43,598 nt of DNA from Enterobacter sp. (GCA_022649305.1 JALCNW010000035.1:1-43598), one strand, 5' to 3'. Positions 29,277 through 38,157 are shown, counted from the first letter of the stretch. The notes: generated by a model from the letters alone, not told the origin. Numbers and translations are program-made.

Positions 29277-29683
29277 TCTGGAAAAGAGCAGTGACGCTAC
29301 AGGCGCTCAATGCGATGGGCGAAGGAAATATGGTTGGTCTGCTGGATATCCAGTTCAGCCGAATTAGTGACAACGATATCGAAGCGACCATGCCGGTGGA
29401 CAGCCGCACGCATCAGCCATTTGGCCTGCTGCACGGCGGCGCGTCCGTTGTGCTGGCCGAGACGCTGGGCTCGGTGGCCGGTTATCTGTGTACGGAAGGG
29501 GAGCAAAAAGTGGTGGGGCTTGAGGTTAACGCCAACCATATCCGTTCTGTCCGAAGCGGACGTGTACGCGGTGTATGTCGTGCGCTCCATCCTGGCGGGC
29601 GTCATCAGGTGTGGCAAATTGATATTTTTGATGAGCAGGAACGCCTGTGCTGCTCGTCGCGTCTGACGACGGCGGTGGTTTAA
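29273..29683 (+). CDS. menI: 1,4-dihydroxy-2-naphthoyl-CoA hydrolase
   Basis: The 136-residue hot-dog thioesterase matches E. coli MenI (YdiI, 136 aa). The family motif GLLHGGASVVLAETLGS carries the catalytic Glu-63. MenI releases dihydroxynaphthoate from CoA in menaquinone synthesis. It is relevant here because menaquinone accepts electrons from formate dehydrogenase-N. The ATG overlaps the ydiJ stop as ATGA. Confidence 0.95.
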   Translation: MIWKRAVTLQALNAMGEGNMVGLLDIQFSRISDNDIEATMPVDSRTHQPFGLLHGGASVVLAETLGSVAGYLCTEGEQKVVGLEVNANHIRSVRSGRVRGVCRALHPGGRHQVWQIDIFDEQERLCCSSRLTTAVV

Positions 29684-29779
29684 AGCGGGGGGCAACATCG
29701 GATATGTTTTGCTTTTGGTCAAAAATCGGCCAGTGAAAAGTGCTATACTGGTCAGGTTTTAACCATCAACGAGGATATT

Positions 29780-29974
29780 ATGGATACCGAATTAAGCCCA
29801 ACCAAGCTGGCAGTGGAATTTTTACGTCGCGATAAGAGCAATCTTTCTCCGGCACAGTATCTGAAAAAGCTCAAGCAGCTTGAACTGGAGTTTGCCGATT
29901 TGCTCTCGCTCTCTTCGATGGAACTTAAAGAAGAGATCTACTTTGCCTGGCGGTTGGGCGTTCACGTCCATTGA
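29780..29974 (+). CDS. ydiH: Small conserved protein YdiH
   Basis: The 64-residue acidic helical protein matches E. coli YdiH (62 aa), sharing EFLRRDKSNLSPAQYLKKLK and ending EEIYFAWRLGVHVH. Function is unknown. GAGGATATT precedes the ATG and a strong terminator follows. Confidence 0.9.
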   Translation: MDTELSPTKLAVEFLRRDKSNLSPAQYLKKLKQLELEFADLLSLSSMELKEEIYFAWRLGVHVH

Positions 29975-29992
29975 TTGTTGAACCTTGTAAAT

Positions 29993-30017
29993 AGGCCGCG
30001 TCTGCGGCCTTTTTTTA
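29993..30017 (+). terminator. Intrinsic terminator after ydiH
   Basis: AGGCCGC and GCGGCCT form a 7-bp stem with a 4-nt loop followed by seven T. It separates ydiH from the formate dehydrogenase operon. Confidence 0.9.
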
Positions 30018-30086
30018 TTTATGCAGCCTAAGTGATGACCGTTATATAACCACAAATGGATAATGGTTTATCCCGTCTAATAACCC

Positions 30087-30092
30087 TATAAT
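30087..30092 (+). promoter_or_regulatory. Candidate -10 element for the fdnGHI-like operon
   Basis: A perfect TATAAT lies 41 bases before the fdnG-like start. The region 17 bases upstream (TGGTTT) is a poor -35, so activation is likely. I could not find a clear FNR box (TTGAT-N4-ATCAA). Confidence 0.4.
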
Positions 30093-30133
30093 CTCCGTCC
30101 CTTTTCATGTCTTAAGTTTAAGCTGGAGGATAC

Positions 30134-33100
30134 ATGGAGTTTAGCCGGAGGCAGTTCTTTAAGATCTGCGCGGGCGGTATGGCAGGAACAACTGTTGCAT
30201 CTCTCGGATTCTTATCATCTTTTTCCGCTCAGGCGGAAACACGTCAATACAAACTCTTAAAAGCAAAAGAGACGCGTAATAACTGTACATATTGCTCCGT
30301 TGGTTGCGGCATGATCATGTATAGCCTCGGCGACGATGCCAAAAACGTCAGACAACGTATTTATCACGTCGAAGGCGACTCGGATCATCCGGTCAGTCGC
30401 GGCTCGCTGTGCCCGAAAGGGGCAGGGGTGCTGGATTATATTCACAGCGATAATCGCCTGCTTTATCCCGAATATCGTGCACCGGGATCGGACAAATGGC
30501 AGCGCATCTCCTGGGACGATGCTATCGAGCGCATTGCTCGTCTGATGAAGGCCGATCGCGATGCCAATTTTATCGAGAAAAACCCACAAGGGCTAACGGT
30601 CAACCGCTGGACTACCACGGGCATGCTGTGCTCATCGGCGGCCAGTAATGAAACCGGTATTCTTGACGGCAAATTTGCCCGCGCGCTGGGCATGGTGGCG
30701 ATCGACTGCCAGGCTCGTCTTTGCCATGGCCCCACCGTTGCCGCGCTGGCACCCACTTTTGGCCGCGGTGCGATGACCAATAACTGGGTCGACATTAAAA
30801 ACGCCAACGTAGTGCTGATCATGGGCGGTAATGCCGCCGAGGCTCACCCGGTCGGTTTTAAATGGGTGATTGAAGCGCAAACCAAAAACGACGCCACGGT
30901 GGTGGTGGTCGATCCTCGTTTCAACCGCAGCGCGGCGGTGGCCGATCTGTATGCCCCCATTCGCGCTGGTTCCGATACCGCCTTCCTGCTGGGGGCCATC
31001 CGATACCTTATCGAGCATAACGCTATCCAGCACGAATACGTCCTCGCCTATACCAACGCCGGGCTGATCGTTCGCGAAGACTACGCTTTCGATGACGGAT
31101 TATTCAGCGGCTACGACGCTGACAAGCGCCAGTACGATAAATCGAGCTGGTGCTATCAACTGGACGAGCAGGGTAACGCACTGCGTGATGACACGCTCAG
31201 CCATCCTCGCTGCGTCTGGAATTTGCTGAAAAACCACGTTGATCGCTACACGCCGGAGATGGTCAACCGTCTTTGCGGAACCTCGATTGATGATTTCAAC
31301 CGTATCTGTGAGATCCTCGCCAGCACCAGCGTGCCGGATCGCACGGCGACGATTTTGTACGCGCTGGGCTGGACGCACCATTCGGCGGGTGCGCAGATCA
31401 TCCGTGCGGCAGCAATGCTACAGCTGCTGTTGGGTAATATTGGCATGGCGGGCGGGGGTGTTAACGCGCTGCGCGGCCACTCTAATATTCAGGGCTATAC
31501 CGATTTGGGTTTGCTCTCGACCAATCTGCCGGGCTATATGCCGCTACCGTCTGAAAAGCAGCCGGATTATCAGACCTATATTTCGCAGATCACTCCGCCG
31601 TCTTTGGGCCTGAATGAGGTCAACTACTGGCAAAATACGCCGAAGTTCTTCATCAGCATGATGAAAAGCTTCTGGGGCGAGCACGCCACGGCTGACAATA
31701 ACTGGGGCTACGACTGGCTACCGAAATGGGATCGTCTGTATGACGTTATGACCCAGGCCAAGTTAATGCTTGAGGGTAAAATCAACGGCTACATCGTTCA
31801 GGGGTTTAACCCGCTGGCGGCGTTCCCGGATAAAAACAAATCGTCCCGCGCGCTTTCGAAGCTGAAATACATGGTGGTTATCGATCCGCTGGTCACCGAG
31901 TCTTCCACCTTCTGGCAGCATCACGGCGAAATGAACGACGTCAACCCGGCGGATATTCAGACCGAAGTCTTCCGTCTGCCGTCGTCCTGCTTTGCAGAAG
32001 AAGACGGGTCGATTGCCAACTCCGGGCGCTGGCTGCAATGGCACTGGGCGGCGGCCGAGCCACCGGGTGAAGCGATGCACGATGGTAAAATTTTGGGCCG
32101 CTTGTTCATGCGCCTGCGTGAACTGTATCAGGCTGAAGGCGGGGCAAATCCTGCTCCGGTGCTGAACATGTCGTGGAACTACAAAAATCCGCGCGATCCG
32201 CATCCGGAAGAGATCGCTCGCGAAGCTAACGGCACGGCGCTGGTGGATCTCTTTGATGACCAGGGTCAGTTGGTTGCGAAGAAAGGTCAGCAGCTCAACA
32301 GTTTTGCGCAACTGCGTGACGATGGCAGCACCAGCAGTTTCTGCTGGGTGTACTGTGGAAGCTGGACCGAGCAGGGTAATCAGATGGCGAACCGCGATAA
32401 CAGCGATCCATACGGACTGGGCTGTACGCCAGGCTGGGCGTGGTCATGGCCGGCAAACCGTCGCATCCTGTATAACCGCGCCTCTGCCGATCCTGCCGGT
32501 CAACCCTGGGACAGTAAACGAGCGCTACTGCACTGGGATGGCAAAAAATGGACGGGTCAGGACGTGGCGGACTATAACGCCTCGGCACCGGGCAGTAACG
32601 TCGGGCCATTTATCATGAACCCGGAAGGCGTGGCGCGCCTGTTCTCCATCGACAAGATGAATGACGGCCCGTTCCCGGAACACTACGAACCGATAGAGTC
32701 GCCGATTGGCACCAATCCGCTGCATCCAGACGTGATCTCAAGCCCCGTTGCGCGCGTGTTTAAAGAAGACTTGCCCAACATGGGCAAAGCGGACGAGTTC
32801 CCGTACGTCGCCACCACCTATTCCATCACCGAGCTATTCCGTCACTGGACCAAACATTCGCGCCTGAACGCTATCGCTCAGCCGGACCAGTTTATTGAGA
32901 TTGGCGAAGCGCTGGCACAGGAGAAGGGCATTGCTGCCGGGGATGAGGTGAAAGTGATGTCGAAGCGCGGCTACATCAAAGCCAAAGCGGTGGTGACCAA
33001 ACGCCTGCAAACCCTGACGATCGATGGTCGCAAAGTCAATACCGTCGGCATTCCGTGCCACTGGGGCTTTGAGGGCGCGACGCGTAAAGGGTTCCTGGCT

Positions 33101-33184
33101 AATACGCTGACGCCATCCGTGGGCGACGCCAACTCGCAAACGCCGGAATACAAGGCGTTTTTAGTCGACATCGAGAAGGCGTAA
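30134..33184 (+). CDS. fdnG: Formate dehydrogenase-N catalytic subunit, cysteine-type
   Basis: The 1016-residue molybdopterin oxidoreductase aligns with E. coli FdnG along its length. It begins with a twin-arginine signal (SRRQFFK), then the [4Fe-4S] motif CTYCSVGCGM...CPKG at 52-90. The active site reads ARLCHGPT: residue 197 is cysteine (TGC, 30722-30724) where E. coli has selenocysteine (UGA). The following histidine is kept. Five residues before, Cys replaces the E. coli Asn, matching the residue at that position in FdhF. FdnG oxidises formate on the periplasmic side and passes electrons to FdnH. GGAGG precedes the ATG. The assignment to fdn rather than fdo rests mostly on FdnH and FdnI. 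Confidence 0.93.
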   Translation: MEFSRRQFFKICAGGMAGTTVASLGFLSSFSAQAETRQYKLLKAKETRNNCTYCSVGCGMIMYSLGDDAKNVRQRIYHVEGDSDHPVSRGSLCPKGAGVLDYIHSDNRLLYPEYRAPGSDKWQRISWDDAIERIARLMKADRDANFIEKNPQGLTVNRWTTTGMLCSSAASNETGILDGKFARALGMVAIDCQARLCHGPTVAALAPTFGRGAMTNNWVDIKNANVVLIMGGNAAEAHPVGFKWVIEAQTKNDATVVVVDPRFNRSAAVADLYAPIRAGSDTAFLLGAIRYLIEHNAIQHEYVLAYTNAGLIVREDYAFDDGLFSGYDADKRQYDKSSWCYQLDEQGNALRDDTLSHPRCVWNLLKNHVDRYTPEMVNRLCGTSIDDFNRICEILASTSVPDRTATILYALGWTHHSAGAQIIRAAAMLQLLLGNIGMAGGGVNALRGHSNIQGYTDLGLLSTNLPGYMPLPSEKQPDYQTYISQITPPSLGLNEVNYWQNTPKFFISMMKSFWGEHATADNNWGYDWLPKWDRLYDVMTQAKLMLEGKINGYIVQGFNPLAAFPDKNKSSRALSKLKYMVVIDPLVTESSTFWQHHGEMNDVNPADIQTEVFRLPSSCFAEEDGSIANSGRWLQWHWAAAEPPGEAMHDGKILGRLFMRLRELYQAEGGANPAPVLNMSWNYKNPRDPHPEEIAREANGTALVDLFDDQGQLVAKKGQQLNSFAQLRDDGSTSSFCWVYCGSWTEQGNQMANRDNSDPYGLGCTPGWAWSWPANRRILYNRASADPAGQPWDSKRALLHWDGKKWTGQDVADYNASAPGSNVGPFIMNPEGVARLFSIDKMNDGPFPEHYEPIESPIGTNPLHPDVISSPVARVFKEDLPNMGKADEFPYVATTYSITELFRHWTKHSRLNAIAQPDQFIEIGEALAQEKGIAAGDEVKVMSKRGYIKAKAVVTKRLQTLTIDGRKVNTVGIPCHWGFEGATRKGFLANTLTPSVGDANSQTPEYKAFLVDIEKA

Positions 33185-33196
33185 GGGAGGCCACGT

Positions 33197-34084
33197 ATGT
33201 CTATGCAATCACAAGATATTATCAAACGTTCGGCCACCAACGGCTTCACGCCGCCCCCGCAGGCGCGGGATTTCAAAACGGAAGTCGCCAAGCTGATTGA
33301 TGTGTCCACCTGTATTGGCTGTAAAGGTTGTCAGGTGGCCTGTTCAGAATGGAATGATATTCGCGACGAAGTGGGCGTGTGTGAAGGCGTATACGATAAC
33401 CCGATGGATTTGAGCGCCAAGTCCTGGACGGTAATGCGCTTTAGCGAAACCACGCAGAACAACAAGCTGGAGTGGTTGATCCGCAAGGACGGCTGTATGC
33501 ACTGCGCGGATCCGGGCTGCCTCAAGGCTTGTCCGTCAGCCGGGGCCATTATCCAGTATGCCAACGGGATTGTGGATTTTCAGTCCGATCACTGTATTGG
33601 CTGCGGTTATTGCATCGCCGGTTGCCCGTTCAATATTCCGCGCCTGAACCCCGACGATAATCGGGTCTACAAATGTACGCTGTGCGTAGACCGCGTCAGC
33701 GTCGGTCAGGAGCCGGCCTGTGTGAAAACCTGCCCGACCGGTGCGATTCATTTCGGCAGCAAAAAAGAGATGCTAGAAATGGGTGACGCGCGCGTGGCGC
33801 AGCTTAAAAAACGCGGTTACGCCAATGCGGGCGTCTACAACCCGCAGGGGGTAGGCGGTACGCATGTGATGTATGTTCTGCACCATGCCGACCAGCCGGA
33901 GCTTTATCACAACCTGCCGAACGATCCGAAAATCGACGTACCGGTCAACCTGTGGAAGGGCATTCTCAAACCGCTGTCGGCGGCCGGATTCATCGTCACC
34001 TTTGCCGGGCTGATTTATCACTATATCGGCGTGGGGCCAAACAAAGAGACGGACGATGACGAAGAGGAGAACGATCATGAGTAA
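33197..34084 (+). CDS. fdnH: Formate dehydrogenase-N iron-sulfur subunit
   Basis: The 295-residue protein closely matches E. coli FdnH (294 aa). Four ferredoxin-type clusters are visible: [35 protein letters not shown] and CTLCVDR...CVKTC. A single membrane helix ([20 protein letters not shown]) near residue 260 anchors it. It carries electrons from FdnG to the haem subunit. It starts 12 bases after fdnG behind GGGAGG and its stop overlaps fdnI by eight bases. Confidence 0.95.
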   Translation: MSMQSQDIIKRSATNGFTPPPQARDFKTEVAKLIDVSTCIGCKGCQVACSEWNDIRDEVGVCEGVYDNPMDLSAKSWTVMRFSETTQNNKLEWLIRKDGCMHCADPGCLKACPSAGAIIQYANGIVDFQSDHCIGCGYCIAGCPFNIPRLNPDDNRVYKCTLCVDRVSVGQEPACVKTCPTGAIHFGSKKEMLEMGDARVAQLKKRGYANAGVYNPQGVGGTHVMYVLHHADQPELYHNLPNDPKIDVPVNLWKGILKPLSAAGFIVTFAGLIYHYIGVGPNKETDDDEEENDHE

Positions 34085-34715
34085 GAGCAAAATGATCCTG
34101 CGCACCAGGTTTATCGATCGCGCGTGTCACTGGACGGTGGTGATTTGCTTCTTCCTGGTATCGCTTTCCGGTATTGCGCTGTTTTTCCCAACGCTTCAGT
34201 GGCTAACGGAAACTTTCGGCACGCCGCAAATGGGGCGTATTCTGCACCCGTTTTTCGGCGTGCTGATCTTCTTTGCCCTGATGTTTATGTTCGTACGCTT
34301 TGTTCATCACAATATCCCGGATAAACAGGATCTTCCCTGGATTAAGGGCATCGTTGAGGTGCTGAAAGGTAACGAGCATAAGGTGGCGGACGTCGGCAAA
34401 TATAACGCCGGGCAGAAAATGATGTTCTGGACCATCATGAGCATGATTTTTGTGCTGCTGGCAACGGGCGTGATTATCTGGCGTCCGTACTTTGCTCACT
34501 ACTTCCCGATTAAGCTGGTGCGCTGGAGCCTGTTAATCCACGCCACGGCGGCAATTATTTTAATTCACGCGATTCTTATTCATATGTATATGGCGTTCTG
34601 GGTGAAGGGATCGATTAAAGGGATGATCGAAGGGAAGGTGAGTCGCCGCTGGGCGAAGAAACACCATCCTCGTTGGTATCGTGAGGTCGAGGCCGAAGAG
34701 CAACGCAAAGAGTAG
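34077..34715 (+). CDS. fdnI: Formate dehydrogenase-N cytochrome b subunit
   Basis: The 212-residue protein closely matches E. coli FdnI (217 aa), with four membrane helices and candidate haem b ligands in [16 protein letters not shown], and [19 protein letters not shown]. It delivers electrons to menaquinone. I choose ATG 34077 ([10 protein letters not shown]), overlapping fdnH; the longer frame from 34056 is not needed. It ends with the conserved [16 protein letters not shown] tail, slightly shorter than in E. coli. Confidence 0.95.
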   Translation: MSKSKMILRTRFIDRACHWTVVICFFLVSLSGIALFFPTLQWLTETFGTPQMGRILHPFFGVLIFFALMFMFVRFVHHNIPDKQDLPWIKGIVEVLKGNEHKVADVGKYNAGQKMMFWTIMSMIFVLLATGVIIWRPYFAHYFPIKLVRWSLLIHATAAIILIHAILIHMYMAFWVKGSIKGMIEGKVSRRWAKKHHPRWYREVEAEEQRKE

Positions 34716-34724
34716 TATGGTTTT

Positions 34725-34750
34725 GCCGGGCGGTGGAGATGCCACCCGGC
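34725..34750. repeat. REP-like palindrome between the two formate dehydrogenase loci
   Basis: GCCGGGCGGTGG and CCACCCGGC form a REP-type stem exactly between the convergent fdnI (ends 34715) and fdhF-like (ends 34758) stops. It may act as a barrier to read-through from either side. Confidence 0.75.
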
Positions 34751-34757
34751 GATTCCG

Positions 34758-36908
34758 CTAGACGTTCACCGCACTAATTAACCGCGTTTTCATCGACTGA
34801 TACGCCGAGGCTGCATAGTCTTCCGCCCAGCGCTGATCGTCTATCGCCTCAATCTTTACCGCACAGTATTTGGTTTCTGGCGTTTTGGACGTCGGGTCGA
34901 GATTATCCTGCGTCAATTCGTTACAGGCGCCAATCCACCACTGATAGGTCATGTATACCGCGCCCGGGTTAATACGTTCACTGATGCTGGCGCGGGTAAT
35001 GACTTTCCCGCGACGCGAACGCACCCACACCAGTTGACCGTCGTCGATGCCCATCTTCTCGGCATCGGTTGGGTGCATCTGCACGTGGCCCGGTTCATCG
35101 GCCAGGCTTTGCAGCGCGGCACAGTTGCCGGTCATGGAGCGACACGAGTAATGGCCCACTTCGCGCACGGTACATAATATCAGTGGATAATCTGCATCCG
35201 GCACTTCTGCCGGCGCGCGCCACGGCGCGGCGAACAGCTGGCCTTTGCCGTTAGGCGTATCGAACTGGTTATCTTTGTACAGGTATGGCGTGCCGGGGTG
35301 ATCCAACGTCGGGCATGGCCATTGGATATGACCCATATCGCCCATTTTCTCGTAAGTAACGCCGTAAAACAGCGGGCATAGATCGCGCATTTCATCCCAG
35401 ATCTGCTGGTTTGAATCGTAGTGCATCGGGTAGCCCATCGCCGTTGCCAGCAGGCTGATTATCTCCCAGTCGCGCTTCACGTTGCCGCTGGCATCAATGG
35501 CTTTACCAAAACGCTGGAAGCCGCGATCGGCACAGGTAAAGACGCCGCCATGTTCGCCCCAGGAGGTGGCAGGCAATAGCACGTCTGCCACTTCAGCCGT
35601 TTTGGTCATAAAGATGTCTTGTACGACGACAAAATCGAGCGCCTCGAAGCCGCTGCGTACTAGGCCTAAATCGGCCTCGGTTTGAAGCGGATCCTCGCCC
35701 ATGATGTAGTAGGCTTTGACTTTGCCTTCGAGCGCCAGATGTGGAACTTCGGTGATGCGGGTGCCAACCTGGTCATCCATAGTGCTGACGTCAATCCCCC
35801 ACGCATCGGCGAATTTCTGACGCGCATCGGGATCGGTGACGTCCTGGTAGCCTGGGAACATATTCGGCAGGACGCCCATATCGCAAGCACCCTGGACGTT
35901 GTTTTGCCCGCGAACCGGACCGACGCCAACGGCAGGGCGGCCAAGATTGCCGGTCAGCAGCGCCAGGCTCGACAGTCCTTTCACCACATCGACAGCCTGC
36001 CCAAACTGGGTGACGCCCATTCCCCACATCACGGTGGCAGACGGTGCCGCCGCAAAGGTGCGCATCGCCTGACGCACGTCCCGCGCCGAAACGCCGGTCA
36101 GATGTTCCACTTTCTCAGGTGCATAATCTTTGACGATTTGCCGATACGCTTCCAGCCCATCGGCAAAACGCGCCACGTAGTTTTTGTCGTATAGCTCTTC
36201 TTCCAGTAGCACGTAACCAAACGCATTCACCAGTGCCATGTTGCTGCCGTTCTTCAGCTGGAGATGCTGATCGGCGATGCGCGCGGTTTCAATGCGACGC
36301 GGATCGCACACGATGATCTTTGCGCCATTCTGGCGGGCTTTAATCACACGTCTCGCCACGATAGGGTGTGAGTCCGCACAGTTATAACCAAACACCAGCA
36401 GGCATTTTGAGTTTTCGATATCGTTGATGGAGTTGCTCATTGCGCCGTTGCCGAGCGTTTCCTGCAAACCTGCCACTGACGGGCCGTGACACACGCGAGC
36501 GCAGCAATCCACATTGTTCGTTTTGAGCACCGCGCGGGCGAATTTTTGCATCACGTAGTTGGTTTCGTTGCCCGTTCCGCGTGACGATCCGGTCGTCATG
36601 ATGGCGCGCGAACCGTGTTGCTCTTTAATCGCACTCAGCTTGTTAGCGGTGTAGCGAATGGCTTCTTCCCAGGTGACCGGTGTGAACTTTTCACCTTTAT
36701 GGTAACGAATCATCGGCTGGGTGAGGCGAGGGGTGAGGAGACGGGTGTCGTTGAGGAAATCCCAACCGTAAAAGCCCTTCAGGCACAGTGTGCCCTGATT
36801 GGTCACACCGTCGGCGGCTTCGGCGCGGATAATACGATTGTTTTCAACCACGAGATTTAATTTACAGCCTGCACCGCAGTAGGGGCAGACGCTGGCGATT
36901 TTTTTCAT
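34758..36908 (-). CDS. fdhF: FdhF-like formate dehydrogenase, cysteine-type
   Basis: The 716-residue cytoplasmic molybdopterin enzyme aligns with E. coli FdhF (715 aa). It has the N-terminal [4Fe-4S] site CPYCGAGC with a fourth Cys near 41. The active site VDCCARVCHGPS has cysteine (TGT, minus strand, 36489-36491) in place of the FdhF selenocysteine, followed by the conserved His. REVGHYSCRSMTGNCAAL and TYQWWIGACNEL near the C-terminus match. FdhF feeds formate electrons to hydrogenase 3, but no hyc genes are nearby. I choose ATG 36908 (MKKIASVC); one TTG precedes it. There is no signal peptide. Confidence 0.93.
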   Translation of the reverse strand: MKKIASVCPYCGAGCKLNLVVENNRIIRAEAADGVTNQGTLCLKGFYGWDFLNDTRLLTPRLTQPMIRYHKGEKFTPVTWEEAIRYTANKLSAIKEQHGSRAIMTTGSSRGTGNETNYVMQKFARAVLKTNNVDCCARVCHGPSVAGLQETLGNGAMSNSINDIENSKCLLVFGYNCADSHPIVARRVIKARQNGAKIIVCDPRRIETARIADQHLQLKNGSNMALVNAFGYVLLEEELYDKNYVARFADGLEAYRQIVKDYAPEKVEHLTGVSARDVRQAMRTFAAAPSATVMWGMGVTQFGQAVDVVKGLSSLALLTGNLGRPAVGVGPVRGQNNVQGACDMGVLPNMFPGYQDVTDPDARQKFADAWGIDVSTMDDQVGTRITEVPHLALEGKVKAYYIMGEDPLQTEADLGLVRSGFEALDFVVVQDIFMTKTAEVADVLLPATSWGEHGGVFTCADRGFQRFGKAIDASGNVKRDWEIISLLATAMGYPMHYDSNQQIWDEMRDLCPLFYGVTYEKMGDMGHIQWPCPTLDHPGTPYLYKDNQFDTPNGKGQLFAAPWRAPAEVPDADYPLILCTVREVGHYSCRSMTGNCAALQSLADEPGHVQMHPTDAEKMGIDDGQLVWVRSRRGKVITRASISERINPGAVYMTYQWWIGACNELTQDNLDPTSKTPETKYCAVKIEAIDDQRWAEDYAASAYQSMKTRLISAVNV

Positions 36909-36973
36909 CAATAACAGACCTGTTAAGAAATGAACGGAGAGTTAACTGGGAACCAGTCTCGAAAGCATGTTCT

Positions 36974-36991
36974 AAGCAGAATTCATGCCAA
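36974..36991 (-). promoter_or_regulatory. Sigma-54 promoter of the fdhF-like gene
   Basis: On the minus strand TTGGCATGAATTCTGCTT has GG and GC spaced exactly as in the -24/-12 consensus (TGGCAYG-N4-TTGCW). It ends 66 bases before the start codon. E. coli fdhF is sigma-54 dependent and activated by FhlA, so this fits the assignment. Confidence 0.85.
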
Positions 36992-37034
36992 ATATTCATT
37001 TCATTGATATAACAGGGTTTATTGTGATACTGCG

Positions 37035-37076
37035 CGTGTCATCGTCACGATGCTCGTCACATATGACGATGACACG
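37035..37076. promoter_or_regulatory. 13-bp inverted repeat, likely enhancer site for the sigma-54 promoter
   Basis: CGTGTCATCGTCA (37035-37047) and TGACGATGACACG (37064-37076) are perfect 13-bp arms with a 16-bp spacer. The spacer itself repeats CGATG and CGTCAC. It is centred about 90 bases upstream of the predicted fdhF start site, where a sigma-54 activator such as FhlA would bind. It also lies 29 bases past the ariR stop. Confidence 0.65.
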
Positions 37077-37104
37077 TTGAGGGAGCCATCATAGCGTTTG
37101 CCGA

Positions 37105-37386
37105 TTAGATATCATCCACAGTGTAGCCAACAACGATTTCCAGGGTTTTGCGGATCACATCGGCCTGGACAACGTCATCCGTGACTTCGAGCGCCTGTAT
37201 CAGCCATAAAATAATGCCTTTATTTGACAGATGCCCGTCCGAGGCCAGGACACCGCTTACCGCGGTAGAAAAAATGGCAGATTCATCGGCAAAACGATCG
37301 CCAGCCGTGCGGAAGTATTCTGACATTGCGCTATCAAAAATGGCTGTATTGAACTCGGGTTGAACCTGAATATTCTGTCGCATCAT
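37105..37386 (-). CDS. ariR: YmgB/AriR biofilm and acid-stress regulator
   Basis: The 93-residue helical protein matches E. coli AriR (88 aa), especially ADVIRKTLEIVVGYTVDDI at the C-terminus and NKGIILWLIQALE before it. AriR forms dimers and affects biofilm formation and acid resistance. It is last in the ycgZ-ymgA-ariR operon. I choose ATG 37386; GTG two codons upstream and a second ATG are alternatives. No ymgC follows. Confidence 0.88.
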   Translation of the reverse strand: MMRQNIQVQPEFNTAIFDSAMSEYFRTAGDRFADESAIFSTAVSGVLASDGHLSNKGIILWLIQALEVTDDVVQADVIRKTLEIVVGYTVDDI

Positions 37387-37418
37387 TTTCACCGTGACGG
37401 TTAGGTTAAGGGTTGCTG

Positions 37419-37742
37419 TTAATGTATTTTTTTTGGATCTGCTGGCTTTCCATTGCCAAATAGAGGAACAACGTTGTCATTGTTCATGGTACGAACTCCT
37501 TCTCGCGGCACGCTGTGTTGCACTGCTTTGTAATGCTTAAATGCGTCATCCGTACTGTCGCTTATTTCAGCAATAACCGCTGAAATGGCTTCCTGCCGCT
37601 CGGGATCCTTCTCGTGAATTCTCATGCTCCGTAATCTTTGCACTAAGGCATGCGTATTGATGGGGCCATTCTCTTTCAACAGAGAAAGAACGGCCTCACC
37701 AATAAGCTCGTCAACCATTTTATCTACGCGACTTCTATTCAT
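37419..37742 (-). CDS. ymgA: YmgA-like connector protein
   Basis: The protein resembles E. coli YmgA (90 aa) in the core (LIGEAVLSLLKENG...LVQRLRSM) and in the terminal KKIH. I choose ATG 37742 (MNRSRVDKMVDE), after AGGGATG, giving 107 residues; a start at 37814 is possible. A longer linker of about 20 residues precedes the C-terminal tail. In E. coli YcgZ, YmgA and AriR act through the Rcs pathway to favour colanic acid and lower curli. Confidence 0.8.
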   Translation of the reverse strand: MNRSRVDKMVDELIGEAVLSLLKENGPINTHALVQRLRSMRIHEKDPERQEAISAVIAEISDSTDDAFKHYKAVQHSVPREGVRTMNNDNVVPLFGNGKPADPKKIH

Positions 37743-37833
37743 ACCCGCATCCCTGATAGCCTGGTCTGTGAGCCAAAACATTCCCTCGTTCTGTTGGCTG
37801 CATGCCCAGGTCATCGTTTAAATTGTGCAAACC

Positions 37834-38073
37834 TCAGCGATCGAAAAGCAGACCGATAAGCATCTGATAATGCTGCTCCTCTTCATGGCCCGACGCCCCT
37901 TCAAGGCGACCTAACAGCTTGGTGCATAGCGTTTTACGATTCAGGCTGCGTCCGTCGCGGAGGATCTCTACGACTACCTGGCCTAGCGTTTCCTGCTGCG
38001 TAGGGAGAGACGCCTTATCAAAGTACTGTGCTATTGCAGCGGCGGCATCCGGCTGATATCCATTCTGGCGCAT
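37834..38073 (-). CDS. ycgZ: YcgZ, small connector protein of the blue-light response
   Basis: The 79-residue protein aligns with E. coli YcgZ (78 aa), sharing AIAQYFDKASLPTQQETLG and the tail HYQMLIGLLF. It heads the operon repressed by BluR. An AGGAG site lies six bases before the ATG. Confidence 0.92.
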   Translation of the reverse strand: MRQNGYQPDAAAAIAQYFDKASLPTQQETLGQVVVEILRDGRSLNRKTLCTKLLGRLEGASGHEEEQHYQMLIGLLFDR

Positions 38074-38117
38074 GTTTCGCTCCTGTAAAATTTTGTAATC
38101 AATCGCGTTACAAATAA

Positions 38118-38157
38118 GGTATACGGTTTTTTAAAATCTGTACATTAAAAATGTACA
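38118..38157 (-). promoter_or_regulatory. ycgZ promoter with overlapping BluR-type operator
   Basis: On the minus strand TATACC (38118-38123) looks like a sigma-S type -10 (CGTATACCTT). Fifteen bases upstream, TGTACATTAAAAATGTACA (38139-38157) is a perfect palindrome with 8-bp arms and covers the -35 area. MerR-like relatives (MlrA, CarH, LitR) bind TGTACA, so this is a good BluR operator candidate. Confidence 0.7.

Noticed and set aside
30134..36908. Possible selenocysteine UGA codons in the two formate dehydrogenase genes
   Set aside because: Both frames are open through the active site, and the codons are TGC (30722-30724) and TGT (minus strand 36489-36491). No in-frame UGA remains, so SECIS-directed decoding is not needed.
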